Part shown: one piece after another, positions 34,676 through 43,710 of the stretch
How positions within the stretch are numbered: position 1 is the first letter of the stretch
How the letters are laid out: the number at the start of each line of letters is the position of its first letter
Assembly: GCA_002713145.1 (NCBI GenBank)
Contig: PAVS01000011.1
Location: forward strand, 62,001-126,000
Source of the DNA: Halobacteriovoraceae bacterium
Lineage (GTDB): Bacteria; Bdellovibrionota; Bacteriovoracia; Bacteriovoracales; Bacteriovoracaceae
DNA: 64,000 nucleotides
Direction: 5' to 3'
Program-made: the position numbers and the translations under genes
Notes under the pieces: generated by a model
The model's input: only the letters and a program-made list of their open reading frames with translations
Databases searched by the model: none
Told to the model about the DNA's origin: nothing

Positions 34676-35281
34676 ATGTTTTATCAATTGGATTTGTACT
34701 CTACATTTTTCTTAGGAATTTATTCCTTAGTTGCTTTTATATTTTCTCTGAAAAAGTATCCCATCAGTCTCAATCGCTTTAATGCAGCGGTTTATGCCCA
34801 ATGGCTAGCGCTCTTTGTATTTCTGGCCATAGAATTTTATTCTCTCTATAGAGGAACTTATCTGCTGGTAGTTGAGCGCTACTATCCGGTAATTCTCGCC
34901 TTTTTACACGCTTTGCTTGTTTTTCAAATCTCATTTGTATCAGTCAAAGAGCTCTCAACTAAAAAAATGAATGTTCTATGGAGGCTTCCTGTGATTGGCG
35001 CACTTTGTGGATTGTTTGCAAGTGAGCATCAATTATGGATTCATCTCAGTTTTACTGCTCTCATTGGATATATTTATTATCTCAATAGAAAATATCTTGT
35101 GATGCTCAGTGGAGTTTTATTTTTTAGTTTTACTTTTACCCTCGCTTTTTATTGGATGAGCGAGTTTGGCCTTTGGTATATTAATATATTGATCTTTACG
35201 TTATTATTAGGAATAAACAAATATTGGAATTATGCTTATTGCAAATTTCTAAGTTACGGTGAACTCAAGCATGCGAAGTAA
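34676..35281 (+). CDS. Integral membrane protein, unknown function
   Basis: This 201-residue protein is almost entirely hydrophobic, with about six predicted membrane segments (for example 'FFLGIYSLVAFIFSL', 'WLALFVFLAIEFYSLY', 'VLFFSFTFTLAFYWM'). No family recognised. No clear ribosome site precedes the ATG. The last 11 bases overlap the start of the following lipoprotein gene, which suggests coupled production and a joint envelope function. Confidence 0.7.
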   Translation: MFYQLDLYSTFFLGIYSLVAFIFSLKKYPISLNRFNAAVYAQWLALFVFLAIEFYSLYRGTYLLVVERYYPVILAFLHALLVFQISFVSVKELSTKKMNVLWRLPVIGALCGLFASEHQLWIHLSFTALIGYIYYLNRKYLVMLSGVLFFSFTFTLAFYWMSEFGLWYINILIFTLLLGINKYWNYAYCKFLSYGELKHAK

Positions 35282-36299
35282 AGTAATCTCATTTTTTCTA
35301 TTTTTTCTTATCATCAACTGTGCTCAAGTTACCAGTTTAAATCTGCAGAAGCATCAATTTGGTAAAATCCCTACCAAAATTATTTGGATCCAAGTGGCAG
35401 GACTCTCTTTTGAGCATATCGCCATGCTAAAATATTCTTACCCCTCAAGCAGTCAATTGTCTCCCTTTGAAGAAGCCTTATGTGTTGGAAATGCTTGGGA
35501 GTATAATCTCTACCAAATGAGACCGCCTGCATACAATAGCTTTTTATCTCAATTAACGGGAAAGAAAAATATAAAGGGTGATTGCAGTGATTATGACCAA
35601 AAACCGATTTGGAAATATATTGCCCCCAAAAATTATAAGATTGGTATCTTCGAAGGAGAAACTCAAACCAAAGATTCTCTTTTACAATCACTCACTTGTA
35701 AAAAGGATGATTTTATAGAAGATGCTATCTTTTGGAGTATGAATAAACCTGTCAGTAGCAAGTCAGAAACCTTTCATGTAAACGAAAAAACGAATTTTAA
35801 ACCAGACAATGTTTATTACGATAAATCATGCGCGAGCGGTGATTGTTTTTCTACCTTTTCACGTAATGTCGAAAGTATATTTAATGAGTTCAGTAAAAAT
35901 ACAAAAAACTATTTATTTGTGGTGAGAAACTTTCAGTACCAAAAATATTTGCTTTCAAAAGATTTGAAGCAGGCTCGGGAGGAACTCGATCAATTGGCCA
36001 CTGTGCTGAAAAGGTTTCAAGTACTGGCCCGAAAGAATAATGATGTCTTAGTTTTATTAACTTCTGCTGAAAGTTATGAAATTGAGTTTCCTAGGGCAGG
36101 TGTCGCTTGGAAGAGATTTGAAAATCATAAAACAAAACTGAGCACTCAAAACAGTAAATTACTCTCTCCCGTTTTAGTGAATGGGGCTAGAGCTGAAAAC
36201 TTTTGTGGTTTTTATGATCAAAGCCAAGTGATGACCAGAATATTTAGCGGAGCTAAGCAGCAAGGCTTGGAGTTTTCCATCATTAATCCCTTTGAATAA
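35271..36299 (+). CDS. Lipoprotein with possible alkaline-phosphatase-like fold
   Basis: The ATG at 35271 gives MRSKVISFFLFFLIINC, a signal with lipobox IINC. The segment 'KIIWIQVAGLSFEHI' resembles the first strand of alkaline phosphatase/sulfatase-type enzymes ('..v.iDGl...'), and 'NDVLVLLTSAESYEIEF' sits where those enzymes have 'T..vl.tSDHG'. The metal-binding Asp/His residues are not there, so it would be a non-catalytic relative. This fold call is a weak inference. Six or more cysteines ('CKKD', 'CASGDC', 'FCGFYD') suggest disulphides. Coupled to the upstream membrane protein. Confidence 0.6.
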   Translation: MRSKVISFFLFFLIINCAQVTSLNLQKHQFGKIPTKIIWIQVAGLSFEHIAMLKYSYPSSSQLSPFEEALCVGNAWEYNLYQMRPPAYNSFLSQLTGKKNIKGDCSDYDQKPIWKYIAPKNYKIGIFEGETQTKDSLLQSLTCKKDDFIEDAIFWSMNKPVSSKSETFHVNEKTNFKPDNVYYDKSCASGDCFSTFSRNVESIFNEFSKNTKNYLFVVRNFQYQKYLLSKDLKQAREELDQLATVLKRFQVLARKNNDVLVLLTSAESYEIEFPRAGVAWKRFENHKTKLSTQNSKLLSPVLVNGARAENFCGFYDQSQVMTRIFSGAKQQGLEFSIINPFE

Positions 36300-36315
36300 A
36301 TAAAAATACCGAAAT

Positions 36316-37155
36316 CTATTGTACGGTGTTGGGACTTATATCCTCTCTCAAGACTTTATAAATCGTGTTGCAATAATCACAACGGGTTTCCACCTGATCG
36401 CTTTCAGCAAAAATCTCTTCAATATCCTTAGGTGATAAAGTGGAAAAATTATGCAGCATTCTTTCATAACTACAGGGGCAATGAAATTTTAGTTCATGAC
36501 TTCCAATATAACTAAAATCTTCTTTTTCACAGAACTCACTAAGCTCAGCAATACTTTGTTTACTTCCACTTAAAAGATCAGCAAAAAATTCAATTTTTTC
36601 ATCAATAAAACTTTCTAATCCTATCTCCTCAAAGTCTTCAATTTTTTTATTGATATTTGTAGGAGGAAGCTTGGTGATCATGACACTATTATGAAAATCA
36701 GGAGAGAACATAACCTTAGCTTGAAACTGATAAGACTTATCTAGCACATCGTTGATAATGCTCTCAATGGGAAAGTCTTCATATTCAAGTATGGAGGTAT
36801 AAGGCTGACCTTTGAGTGACATCTTATGAATACGAGCTCGTCCTGTAATATGGGTAGGAAGTTCTTCAAAGTCTTCAGGTAAAAGAAGTGTACGTAAAGA
36901 ACCTGTGGCAGAAAGCTCCAGTTTATAGCGAAAATACGGGTCTTCTGAATCGATATAAAAACCAATACTCTCTTCAGCTTTTAAGTAGTTAATGAGTTGT
37001 GTCGAACCGAGCAAGGTCTTTTTGTAGAAGGCTAATGCAAGGGGTCCAATATTATGAATTTGAGCTATCTCACTGATAAGTTGCTCTCCATTAATAAATG
37101 AAATGGTAAATCCATATTTGTTATTTATAAAAGCTAATTGACGGGTTGTTTCCAT
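36316..37155 (-). CDS. hslO: Redox-regulated chaperone Hsp33
   Basis: The 279-residue protein matches Hsp33: an N-terminal ring-like region, 'GPLALAFYKKTLLGSTQL', 'GRARIHKMS', and the C-terminal redox switch 'FHCPCS' plus 'CDYC' (CxC and CxxC zinc ligands). Oxidation releases zinc and activates holdase activity toward unfolded proteins in the cytoplasm. All four switch cysteines are present. It is convergent with the lipoprotein gene and divergent from the addB gene. GAGGA precedes the ATG. The N-terminus is more divergent than the switch. Confidence 0.9.
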   Translation of the reverse strand: METTRQLAFINNKYGFTISFINGEQLISEIAQIHNIGPLALAFYKKTLLGSTQLINYLKAEESIGFYIDSEDPYFRYKLELSATGSLRTLLLPEDFEELPTHITGRARIHKMSLKGQPYTSILEYEDFPIESIINDVLDKSYQFQAKVMFSPDFHNSVMITKLPPTNINKKIEDFEEIGLESFIDEKIEFFADLLSGSKQSIAELSEFCEKEDFSYIGSHELKFHCPCSYERMLHNFSTLSPKDIEEIFAESDQVETRCDYCNTIYKVLREDISPNTVQ

Positions 37156-37231
37156 ATATTTCCTCGTTTGTTGAGTGCATTTAAGGTAAACTCGTTACAA
37201 CTGATTTTCAAATAAAAATTGATGAATTGTT

Positions 37232-39625
37232 ATGTTAAATATTTTAAAAATTAATCAATCAAAAGATTTTTATCGCTATGTTCAAGAGCATAATCTTATT
37301 GACCCGATAGTGGTTTGTCCCAATCCCACTATTGCGGATCAAGTGCGTTCACAATTTTTAAAAATGAGCTCTTCCGTTGAGTCAGTTACCATCGCTAAAT
37401 TTATAAGAGACCAACTCATGAGCCTGGAAGTGGAGGAGCTTTCGCAGCGTTATCGAGGAAAGTCCGAGTTGATGGTTATTCTCGGAGCTATTTGGGCCAA
37501 ATTAGGAAAAGAAAAAGATTATAAAAAATTTAAAAAGGCTTTTAACCTCTTTACAGAAATAAGAAGTTTTTCACTGAGTGAGCAAGTCTTAGCAGCTGTG
37601 TTAGAAAACTATGATGAGGAATTAGGCGAAACTGTTATTTGGATTCATCGCTTTATTGATCAATTGAATATTATTGATGAGCATAGCTCCTATTTTCTTC
37701 TCTCTGAGATGCTCCGAGGACAAGAGTTGCCAGTTGATTATCCCAAAGAGCGTATCATCATTTTTTATAATTTCGAATTTTTGACCGGCTCACAAGTTGA
37801 TCTTCTGCGCTCACTGAGTTTGAGAGATCATCTCTATATTCCCATTTTTAAAAATGTTTATGAAGGCTGTACGTCTCTCGACTGGCCATCTTGGTTTGAT
37901 CAACATAACACTCAGGTTATCGAAGCAGGGCAAAGCTTCAGTCTTCCTGAAGAATTGCCCACCTTTTTTTATCCTAAGGGGTATTTAAATAAATTTTTGC
38001 ATACACTCTCATTAAAAGATCAGGCTCTCGTACTAGGAAGCAAAGATATTAATCGTTCTATGTTACAGGAAGTTCCCAATCGATTGATTAAATACAAAGC
38101 CCCTCTGGATATCTACTCCACTCAGTTTCTGGCCGTGACAAAAGAAATTGAAGAGAAGTTAAAATTGAGCTCTATTCCTATCCATGAGATCAGGGATTTT
38201 TTACAAGCCGAGGTAAAACAAGGCATTTTGGATAAGAAATTCTTAAAAATAAAATGTATCCTTTTACTCTTAAATAAAATTAATTATTGGGCCGAACTCT
38301 CAGATGATAATATTGAAATAACTCATTTTGAGTTTTTATTACTTAAAGAAGCAACATCACTTGATTTACCCCGGCTCAACCTAACCAATTTAAAAGGACA
38401 GTTTGAAGGGGAGCTCTATCATCTCGGTCAGATTGAGAATATCAACCATCAGCAAAGTCTTATGGTTTTTAGCTCTCATTACCAAGGTGTTTCTATGGGA
38501 GGGAGCCGCTACACTGAAAATGTCGAACAGTATTTAGGGGCGATTGGACCTTTAAGAAGAAGTGAATTTGATCTTGAGATTCTTAAAGCTAAATTTCATG
38601 AATATATTCATACCAACACTGTCTCTCTTGTTTTAGAAGAAGGTCTACTTGAGCATGATCTGGCCCTCAATAATATGCTCGAGAGCTTTCATCTAAAAAA
38701 TGTACCCCACGCTTTAACGTTTTCCAAAACTCAATACCAATTTTCATCTTGGCAAGGTGAGTATCAACTCAAGCGCTTATCAGCTTCTAAATTACAAAAA
38801 TTTCTCGATTGCCAGCTCAAATTCTATTTACAGTATGGGCAACGTATTAATCCTCTTATTGAATATCAGACTGAAACTTCGCCCATTGATATGGGAGTAA
38901 TCGAACATGAAGTGATTGAGGTTTATTTCTCACACTTGCCCCAAGGGGAGTTTGATGCGGAACTTCATCAAAAAGTTTGCATCGAGGTTTTTCAAAAGCA
39001 TGCTCAGCAAAAATCATATGACCAGTTGGAAACAGAGGTGGGTCTTTTAGAAGTTAGAACGTATACCGCTCAAGTGATTAAATTTTTAATAGCCTTACAA
39101 AGCCATTATGGACTCACTTATCAGTTTGAAAAATCAATTCAACTTGAAAAAGAAGGGATTCAATACGAGGGGATGATCGATTGTTTTGCTGAAGCCGACA
39201 CAAAAGTTTTTATTTTAGATTTTAAAAGAAGTAACGCTAGCTTTAGAACATTTAAAATGATTGAGGAATTTGAGCAGATTCAGTTATGGTTCTATCTTTC
39301 GCGGATTCAAGAACTGGGACTTGCTTCCAATAAAGAGATCGTTATTGGGTATATTGATTTATCAAATATTGAAAACACTACCTTTTTTGGTTTTGACGAA
39401 GATTCACTCAAAGACTTAAAGCAAGCGATGAGTTTATCCAAAGTAAAATATCTGGGTGAGTTAGATGAGAAATTAAAACACTACGCAGATATTGAGCACA
39501 AGGCTATTCAGAGTATAAATTCACTGAAGGAATTTGTGGCCATGCCAAGTGATATAAAAGTTTGTCACTTTTGTGGCATTAATAAAATCTGTGCCAGAGA
39601 GGAGGCGAGTGATGCCAGCTCCTAA
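37232..39625 (+). CDS. addB: AddB-like PD-(D/E)XK nuclease subunit with Fe-S cluster
   Basis: The 797-residue protein has a helicase-remnant N-terminal two-thirds starting 'IVVCPNPTIADQVRSQF'; the usual AddB Walker A is absent. The C-terminal PD-(D/E)XK nuclease runs from about residue 515: 'LSASKLQKFLDCQLKFYL', 'GVIEHEVIE', 'GMIDCF' and 'VFILDFKRS' (catalytic Asp...Asp-Lys). A Cys before the nuclease (FLDC) and three at the end ('CHFCGINKIC') match the AddB/Cas4-type 4Fe-4S site. With AddA it would process double-strand breaks for recombination. It overlaps addA by 14 nt. Confidence 0.85.
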   Translation: MLNILKINQSKDFYRYVQEHNLIDPIVVCPNPTIADQVRSQFLKMSSSVESVTIAKFIRDQLMSLEVEELSQRYRGKSELMVILGAIWAKLGKEKDYKKFKKAFNLFTEIRSFSLSEQVLAAVLENYDEELGETVIWIHRFIDQLNIIDEHSSYFLLSEMLRGQELPVDYPKERIIIFYNFEFLTGSQVDLLRSLSLRDHLYIPIFKNVYEGCTSLDWPSWFDQHNTQVIEAGQSFSLPEELPTFFYPKGYLNKFLHTLSLKDQALVLGSKDINRSMLQEVPNRLIKYKAPLDIYSTQFLAVTKEIEEKLKLSSIPIHEIRDFLQAEVKQGILDKKFLKIKCILLLLNKINYWAELSDDNIEITHFEFLLLKEATSLDLPRLNLTNLKGQFEGELYHLGQIENINHQQSLMVFSSHYQGVSMGGSRYTENVEQYLGAIGPLRRSEFDLEILKAKFHEYIHTNTVSLVLEEGLLEHDLALNNMLESFHLKNVPHALTFSKTQYQFSSWQGEYQLKRLSASKLQKFLDCQLKFYLQYGQRINPLIEYQTETSPIDMGVIEHEVIEVYFSHLPQGEFDAELHQKVCIEVFQKHAQQKSYDQLETEVGLLEVRTYTAQVIKFLIALQSHYGLTYQFEKSIQLEKEGIQYEGMIDCFAEADTKVFILDFKRSNASFRTFKMIEEFEQIQLWFYLSRIQELGLASNKEIVIGYIDLSNIENTTFFGFDEDSLKDLKQAMSLSKVKYLGELDEKLKHYADIEHKAIQSINSLKEFVAMPSDIKVCHFCGINKICAREEASDASS

Positions 39626-42600
39626 TCAAGAGCAATTAGCTGCGATTGAACATTCCGGGGGAGTTCTTCTTAGCGCAGGTGCGGGGTCAGGAAAAACTTT
39701 TGTTCTCAAAGAGCATATGCTCTATCTGGTTGAGAATTGGATGCAAGAATTTAGCGCTTCTGGTCAAACGAGCAACGAGTTTTCCAGCTTTATTAAGGGG
39801 AAGTTTAGAAAAGTTGTTTTGATGACTTTTACTAAAAAAGCCGCAGGAGAGCTGGCGATAAGAATAGAGAAAGCCTTCAAAGAGAAGCTTGAAACTGACT
39901 CGGATAAAACTTCTTGGTGGGCCGATGTTGTTCAAAACTTATCTTATTTGCAAATAAGCACTATTCATGGATTTTGTTTTTATCTGATAAAGATGGGCTT
40001 TTTTCCAGACATAGCAGGTGATGAAGATGTCATAAGCGATAGCGAGTACCAAAAGCTGATGACTGGCCTTTTTGAAGATTTTTTAAGTGAGAAATTCTCT
40101 GATCATTTTGATGATGAAACCACGCAGTTATTTCTGAATGAAAAAGATAAAATTCTAGAGAGTTTAAAATCTATTTTTGGGGACCCGGCCCTCAGATTGG
40201 CTTGGAAACAAAAGACGACTTTTAAGACGTCGGAGCTTGATGCTATTTGCTCTGATATTTTAAAACTCAAAGGGTTTCCTCTTATTGAATTGCATGCATT
40301 CCCTATTTTTGAATACGCTAGCTATGAGAAGAAAACGTGGTATGAATTTGCCAAAAAATTTCAACAAGAGACACGCTCGTTTGGCAGTGGAATTCAGGCT
40401 TTGGATCAGTACTATCAATTTTTTAATAATTTAGATTATAAAATTCCCGCCAAACCTAGAGGCAAAGTCGAGCCTGTGGTTATTGCTTATTATGAAAAGA
40501 TTAGGGATTTTAAAGACTTTTTGAAATCTGAAGGAGAGAACTTCTCCCTTTTTCTACAGGAAAAAGATCATTCTGTTAAAAAATGGCTGGATATCTTTTA
40601 TGAACTTATCCATTTTGTAGAAGCTAAATATCAAGGAAAGTCAGGTCTGACTTTTTCTGATCTAGAGTATATTGTTTATAGTCAGTTTCAAAAATACCCC
40701 CATATTATTGATCAACTGAAACAAGAGTTTTCTTATCTTATTGTCGATGAGTTTCAAGACACTTCACTTATTCAATACGACATTCTCAAATTCATTATTG
40801 GAGGTGACTTTTCGAAGCTTTTTTGCGTGGGTGATATTAAACAGGCGATTTATGGTTTTAGAGGGGGTGAGTTAGGTGTTTTTCTTGATTGCCAAACCAG
40901 AGTGCAACAAAATTTATCTCTCAAAAATAATTATCGCTCAGATAAAAATATTATTCAGTTTAATAACCAACTCTTTGATTATGTTTTTGAAAAAGGTGAT
41001 CGTTATGAAGGAATTGATCCTCAAGCGGTGAAAGTCGAGTATCAAAATGTCCCTCCAGAAAAAGTTGATCCAGGGGAAGTTTTCTGTGTGAAGCTTGCCT
41101 GTGATGCTATTGAGGTCGACGAGAAATTAAACACGGCTCATGTAGAGTATTTTGAAGCGTTAGGTCTGATCGAATCGATAAAAAACAATCATATGCGACA
41201 AGAAGAAACAGCTATACTTTATAAAAAATTGAGACCAAGTCTTTTGCTGATTCATTTATTGATGGATAGACATATTGGGTTTACCGCCCAAATCAAAATA
41301 CCCTTTAATAGTGATCCACTTATAGGACTGTTTAAGTTATTGCTAGAAAAGAAGTTTAATAAAAATGCCAATGCAGATCTCTATCAGCTCTTGCTGATTA
41401 AAATTTACCTCTATCATTTAAAAGTAAGTGAGTTTGATATTGAAGTGCAAACTGCGATAGATAAATTCTATAGAGATGAACAGTTTTATGGTCTTTATTT
41501 TGCGATGATGGAATTTTTATCATTTTGTGGTGTGAGTAACTCACTCTTTGAACACAACTTGAATAATCTCGAAGTTCTTATCAAATCAAATGAAGGAGAT
41601 TTTGAAAAAATTCTCCTCACTCTTGAGAAACAAAGCTCTGTCTCTTATTCCTTTGATTTTTGTTATGGAGAGAATGCTCATTTAGTGAAAATTATGTCGG
41701 CCCATGCCTCCAAAGGACTTCAGTTCAAAAACGTGTTGTTGGGAGGAATTTATACCAATGAAACATCCCTTATTCAAAGATCACTTTTGGGAAGTATTCC
41801 CGCTAGTTTTCAGTGGAGTCAGGAGTTAGGGAGCAAAAAAAGATATAAAACTCCTCATTTTATTTTGGAGGGGTTACTGGCCAAGGAGAAAGATCTTAGT
41901 GAAAATAAAAGACTTTTTTATGTCGCCAACACCAGGGCCGTCTCCAGTTTGGGGTGGATAGAATTAGAGTTTGGGGAATTAAAACGTACCAAGTCTCAGC
42001 CCAATGCTTGGATCAACGGTCTTTTGAAGTTTGCGGCCAGTGAAGGTTTTGCCATTGAGCAAAGAGAAGTGGACGTGCATAATTTATATAATCAGGCTGA
42101 TCTCAAAAGAGTTGAAAAAGAAATTCCCTTTTTTCACTACAACCCGCTGGGATCAGAAATCAAAGCACCTTACCACCAAAACACTTTACTCTCTGAGTTA
42201 TCGATCACTAAAATGACGAGTTTAGCTGAATGCCCTCGCAAGTTTTATTTTCAAAATATTTGTAAGTTCCTCCCAGAAGAAATGGATCTTATTGAACATG
42301 CAGAAAGACCATCCCATTTAGTTGAAAATGATGAGCTCAACTCTCAAGACTTTTTGAGATCCTCAGCTGAGCGAGGAACTCAAATACATGAGGCACTTTC
42401 TCATTATGTTCAACACCGTGAATTTGGAGAGCTTGAGTTAACTGACAAAAACACCCCACAAATTGCCTGGGCTGTGGAAAAACTCAATCCTTTTTTTGAT
42501 AACTTTGATTTGATTTCCGAAAAACCGATTAAATTTGAACTCTTTGGTTATATGGTTTCAGGGATACCCGATCTGGTTATTCAACCAAGAGATGAATCTG

Positions 42601-42899
42601 CCCCTATAGAAGTATGGGATTTTAAAACAGGTAAAATTAAAGAGAACAAATTAGCGCCTTATTATTTTCAACTCTATTGTTATGCGTACGCCCACTATCA
42701 ACTCCACCCTGGGGCTAAGAATAAACCAATTAAATTAGTCTTATGTTTTGTGGATGAAAACGAAATGCTTGAGAAAAATGTTTTTTTAGAAGATGTTGAA
42801 AAGTTTCTGGAAAACTCACTCGCAAGTGCTCAAAACCCTGAGATAAAAAATACCGACTATTGTCAATACTGCACATATGCACCGGTATGTGAAAAATAA
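39612..42899 (+). CDS. addA: AddA-like UvrD-type helicase-nuclease
   Basis: The ATG at 39612 has GAGGAGG six bases upstream and gives 1095 residues. Helicase motifs are in order: Walker A 'SAGAGSGKT', 'MTFTKKAAGEL', 'STIHGF', 'VDEFQDTS', 'QAIYGFRGG', 'NNYRSD', 'SAHASKGLQF' and 'LFYVANTRA'. A C-terminal PD-(D/E)XK nuclease follows with 'GTQIHEAL', 'GIPDLVI' and 'EVWDFKTGK'. Unusually, the nuclease carries a cysteine set 'LAEC' plus 'YCQYCTYAPVC' that looks like a second Fe-S site. It unwinds and trims DNA ends with AddB before RecA loading. Confidence 0.9.
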   Translation: MPAPNQEQLAAIEHSGGVLLSAGAGSGKTFVLKEHMLYLVENWMQEFSASGQTSNEFSSFIKGKFRKVVLMTFTKKAAGELAIRIEKAFKEKLETDSDKTSWWADVVQNLSYLQISTIHGFCFYLIKMGFFPDIAGDEDVISDSEYQKLMTGLFEDFLSEKFSDHFDDETTQLFLNEKDKILESLKSIFGDPALRLAWKQKTTFKTSELDAICSDILKLKGFPLIELHAFPIFEYASYEKKTWYEFAKKFQQETRSFGSGIQALDQYYQFFNNLDYKIPAKPRGKVEPVVIAYYEKIRDFKDFLKSEGENFSLFLQEKDHSVKKWLDIFYELIHFVEAKYQGKSGLTFSDLEYIVYSQFQKYPHIIDQLKQEFSYLIVDEFQDTSLIQYDILKFIIGGDFSKLFCVGDIKQAIYGFRGGELGVFLDCQTRVQQNLSLKNNYRSDKNIIQFNNQLFDYVFEKGDRYEGIDPQAVKVEYQNVPPEKVDPGEVFCVKLACDAIEVDEKLNTAHVEYFEALGLIESIKNNHMRQEETAILYKKLRPSLLLIHLLMDRHIGFTAQIKIPFNSDPLIGLFKLLLEKKFNKNANADLYQLLLIKIYLYHLKVSEFDIEVQTAIDKFYRDEQFYGLYFAMMEFLSFCGVSNSLFEHNLNNLEVLIKSNEGDFEKILLTLEKQSSVSYSFDFCYGENAHLVKIMSAHASKGLQFKNVLLGGIYTNETSLIQRSLLGSIPASFQWSQELGSKKRYKTPHFILEGLLAKEKDLSENKRLFYVANTRAVSSLGWIELEFGELKRTKSQPNAWINGLLKFAASEGFAIEQREVDVHNLYNQADLKRVEKEIPFFHYNPLGSEIKAPYHQNTLLSELSITKMTSLAECPRKFYFQNICKFLPEEMDLIEHAERPSHLVENDELNSQDFLRSSAERGTQIHEALSHYVQHREFGELELTDKNTPQIAWAVEKLNPFFDNFDLISEKPIKFELFGYMVSGIPDLVIQPRDESAPIEVWDFKTGKIKENKLAPYYFQLYCYAYAHYQLHPGAKNKPIKLVLCFVDENEMLEKNVFLEDVEKFLENSLASAQNPEIKNTDYCQYCTYAPVCEK

Positions 42900-42909
42900 A
42901 TCACAGCAA

Positions 42910-42937
42910 TTGCGCCTGATCAAAACCATGCTAAAAT
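42910..42937 (+). promoter_or_regulatory. Promoter for the Agl/Glt-like envelope gene cluster
   Basis: TTGCGC (42910-42915), 16-nt spacer, TAAAAT (42932-42937) preceded by TGC. It lies 37 nt before the ATG of the first cluster gene. Confidence 0.55.
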
Positions 42938-42974
42938 AGTATAAGTTAGTAAATTTACAAGACCAAGGAAGGTT

Positions 42975-43691
42975 ATGTTTCACTTAAAATTGTTTCTCTC
43001 TTTGAGTTTTTTTAGTCTCGCTATATTTCCTCAATTCAATTCTTATGCAGCAGAAGATGATGTTTATGATTTCTCCTGGCTGGATAAAGATAAGGAAGTT
43101 TACGTTCTTCAAAATAGAAAGTTTCGTAAAAAGAATAAAGTCTATTTTGGAGGGACTGTCGGTCGATCCGTGTCTGGCGCATTTATCGATAGCACCGAAG
43201 GTAATCTTATCGCTGGTTATTTCTTTTCTGAGGATTGGGGATTAGAGTTTAGTTACACCAATGCCAACGGGCAACTCAATAAAACTCATGATGCGGTTAA
43301 TGATCAAGGTGCTGTTGCTTTTTATAAGAAGATTGAAACGGCTATGACCGCGATGCTGATGTGGGCTCCCTTTTACTCAAAAATTAACACCTTTAATAAG
43401 ATTTTTTACTACGATTGGCTATTTGGAGTAGGAGTTTCCAATATCTCAACATTAGACAACAGAAATGAATTTGATTCCGGTTCTATTGATGCTGATGAGC
43501 TGACCTCTGAATCGGAATCGGCCATTGCTTGGATGACGGGAATCAGATTTTATATCACTCAAAACTGGTCAACCAGATTAGATTTTAGGGCCACTCATGT
43601 GAATACTGAGTTTACACTACAAGGTGGTGATACAGAAAAACGTTGGAATAATTATTATAATTTCAATGTAGGGCTTAATTATTCGTTTTAA
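42975..43691 (+). CDS. Outer-membrane beta-barrel protein of the motility-type cluster
   Basis: A signal peptide (cleavage near 'NSYA') precedes a short linker and a barrel of about eight amphipathic strands ('VYFGGTVGRSVSGAF', 'GLEFSYTNANG', 'MTGIRFYI', 'NFNVGLNYSF' with C-terminal Phe). It fits the small outer-membrane barrel domain seen in myxobacterial and deltaproteobacterial gene clusters (TIGR04565-like). AAGGAAGG precedes the ATG. It heads a seven-gene unit of envelope proteins. In Myxococcus a comparable barrel (CglE) works with the gliding machinery; equivalence here is inference. Confidence 0.8.
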   Translation: MFHLKLFLSLSFFSLAIFPQFNSYAAEDDVYDFSWLDKDKEVYVLQNRKFRKKNKVYFGGTVGRSVSGAFIDSTEGNLIAGYFFSEDWGLEFSYTNANGQLNKTHDAVNDQGAVAFYKKIETAMTAMLMWAPFYSKINTFNKIFYYDWLFGVGVSNISTLDNRNEFDSGSIDADELTSESESAIAWMTGIRFYITQNWSTRLDFRATHVNTEFTLQGGDTEKRWNNYYNFNVGLNYSF

Positions 43692-43710
43692 AGTTTTTTA
43701 GGAATTTCTT

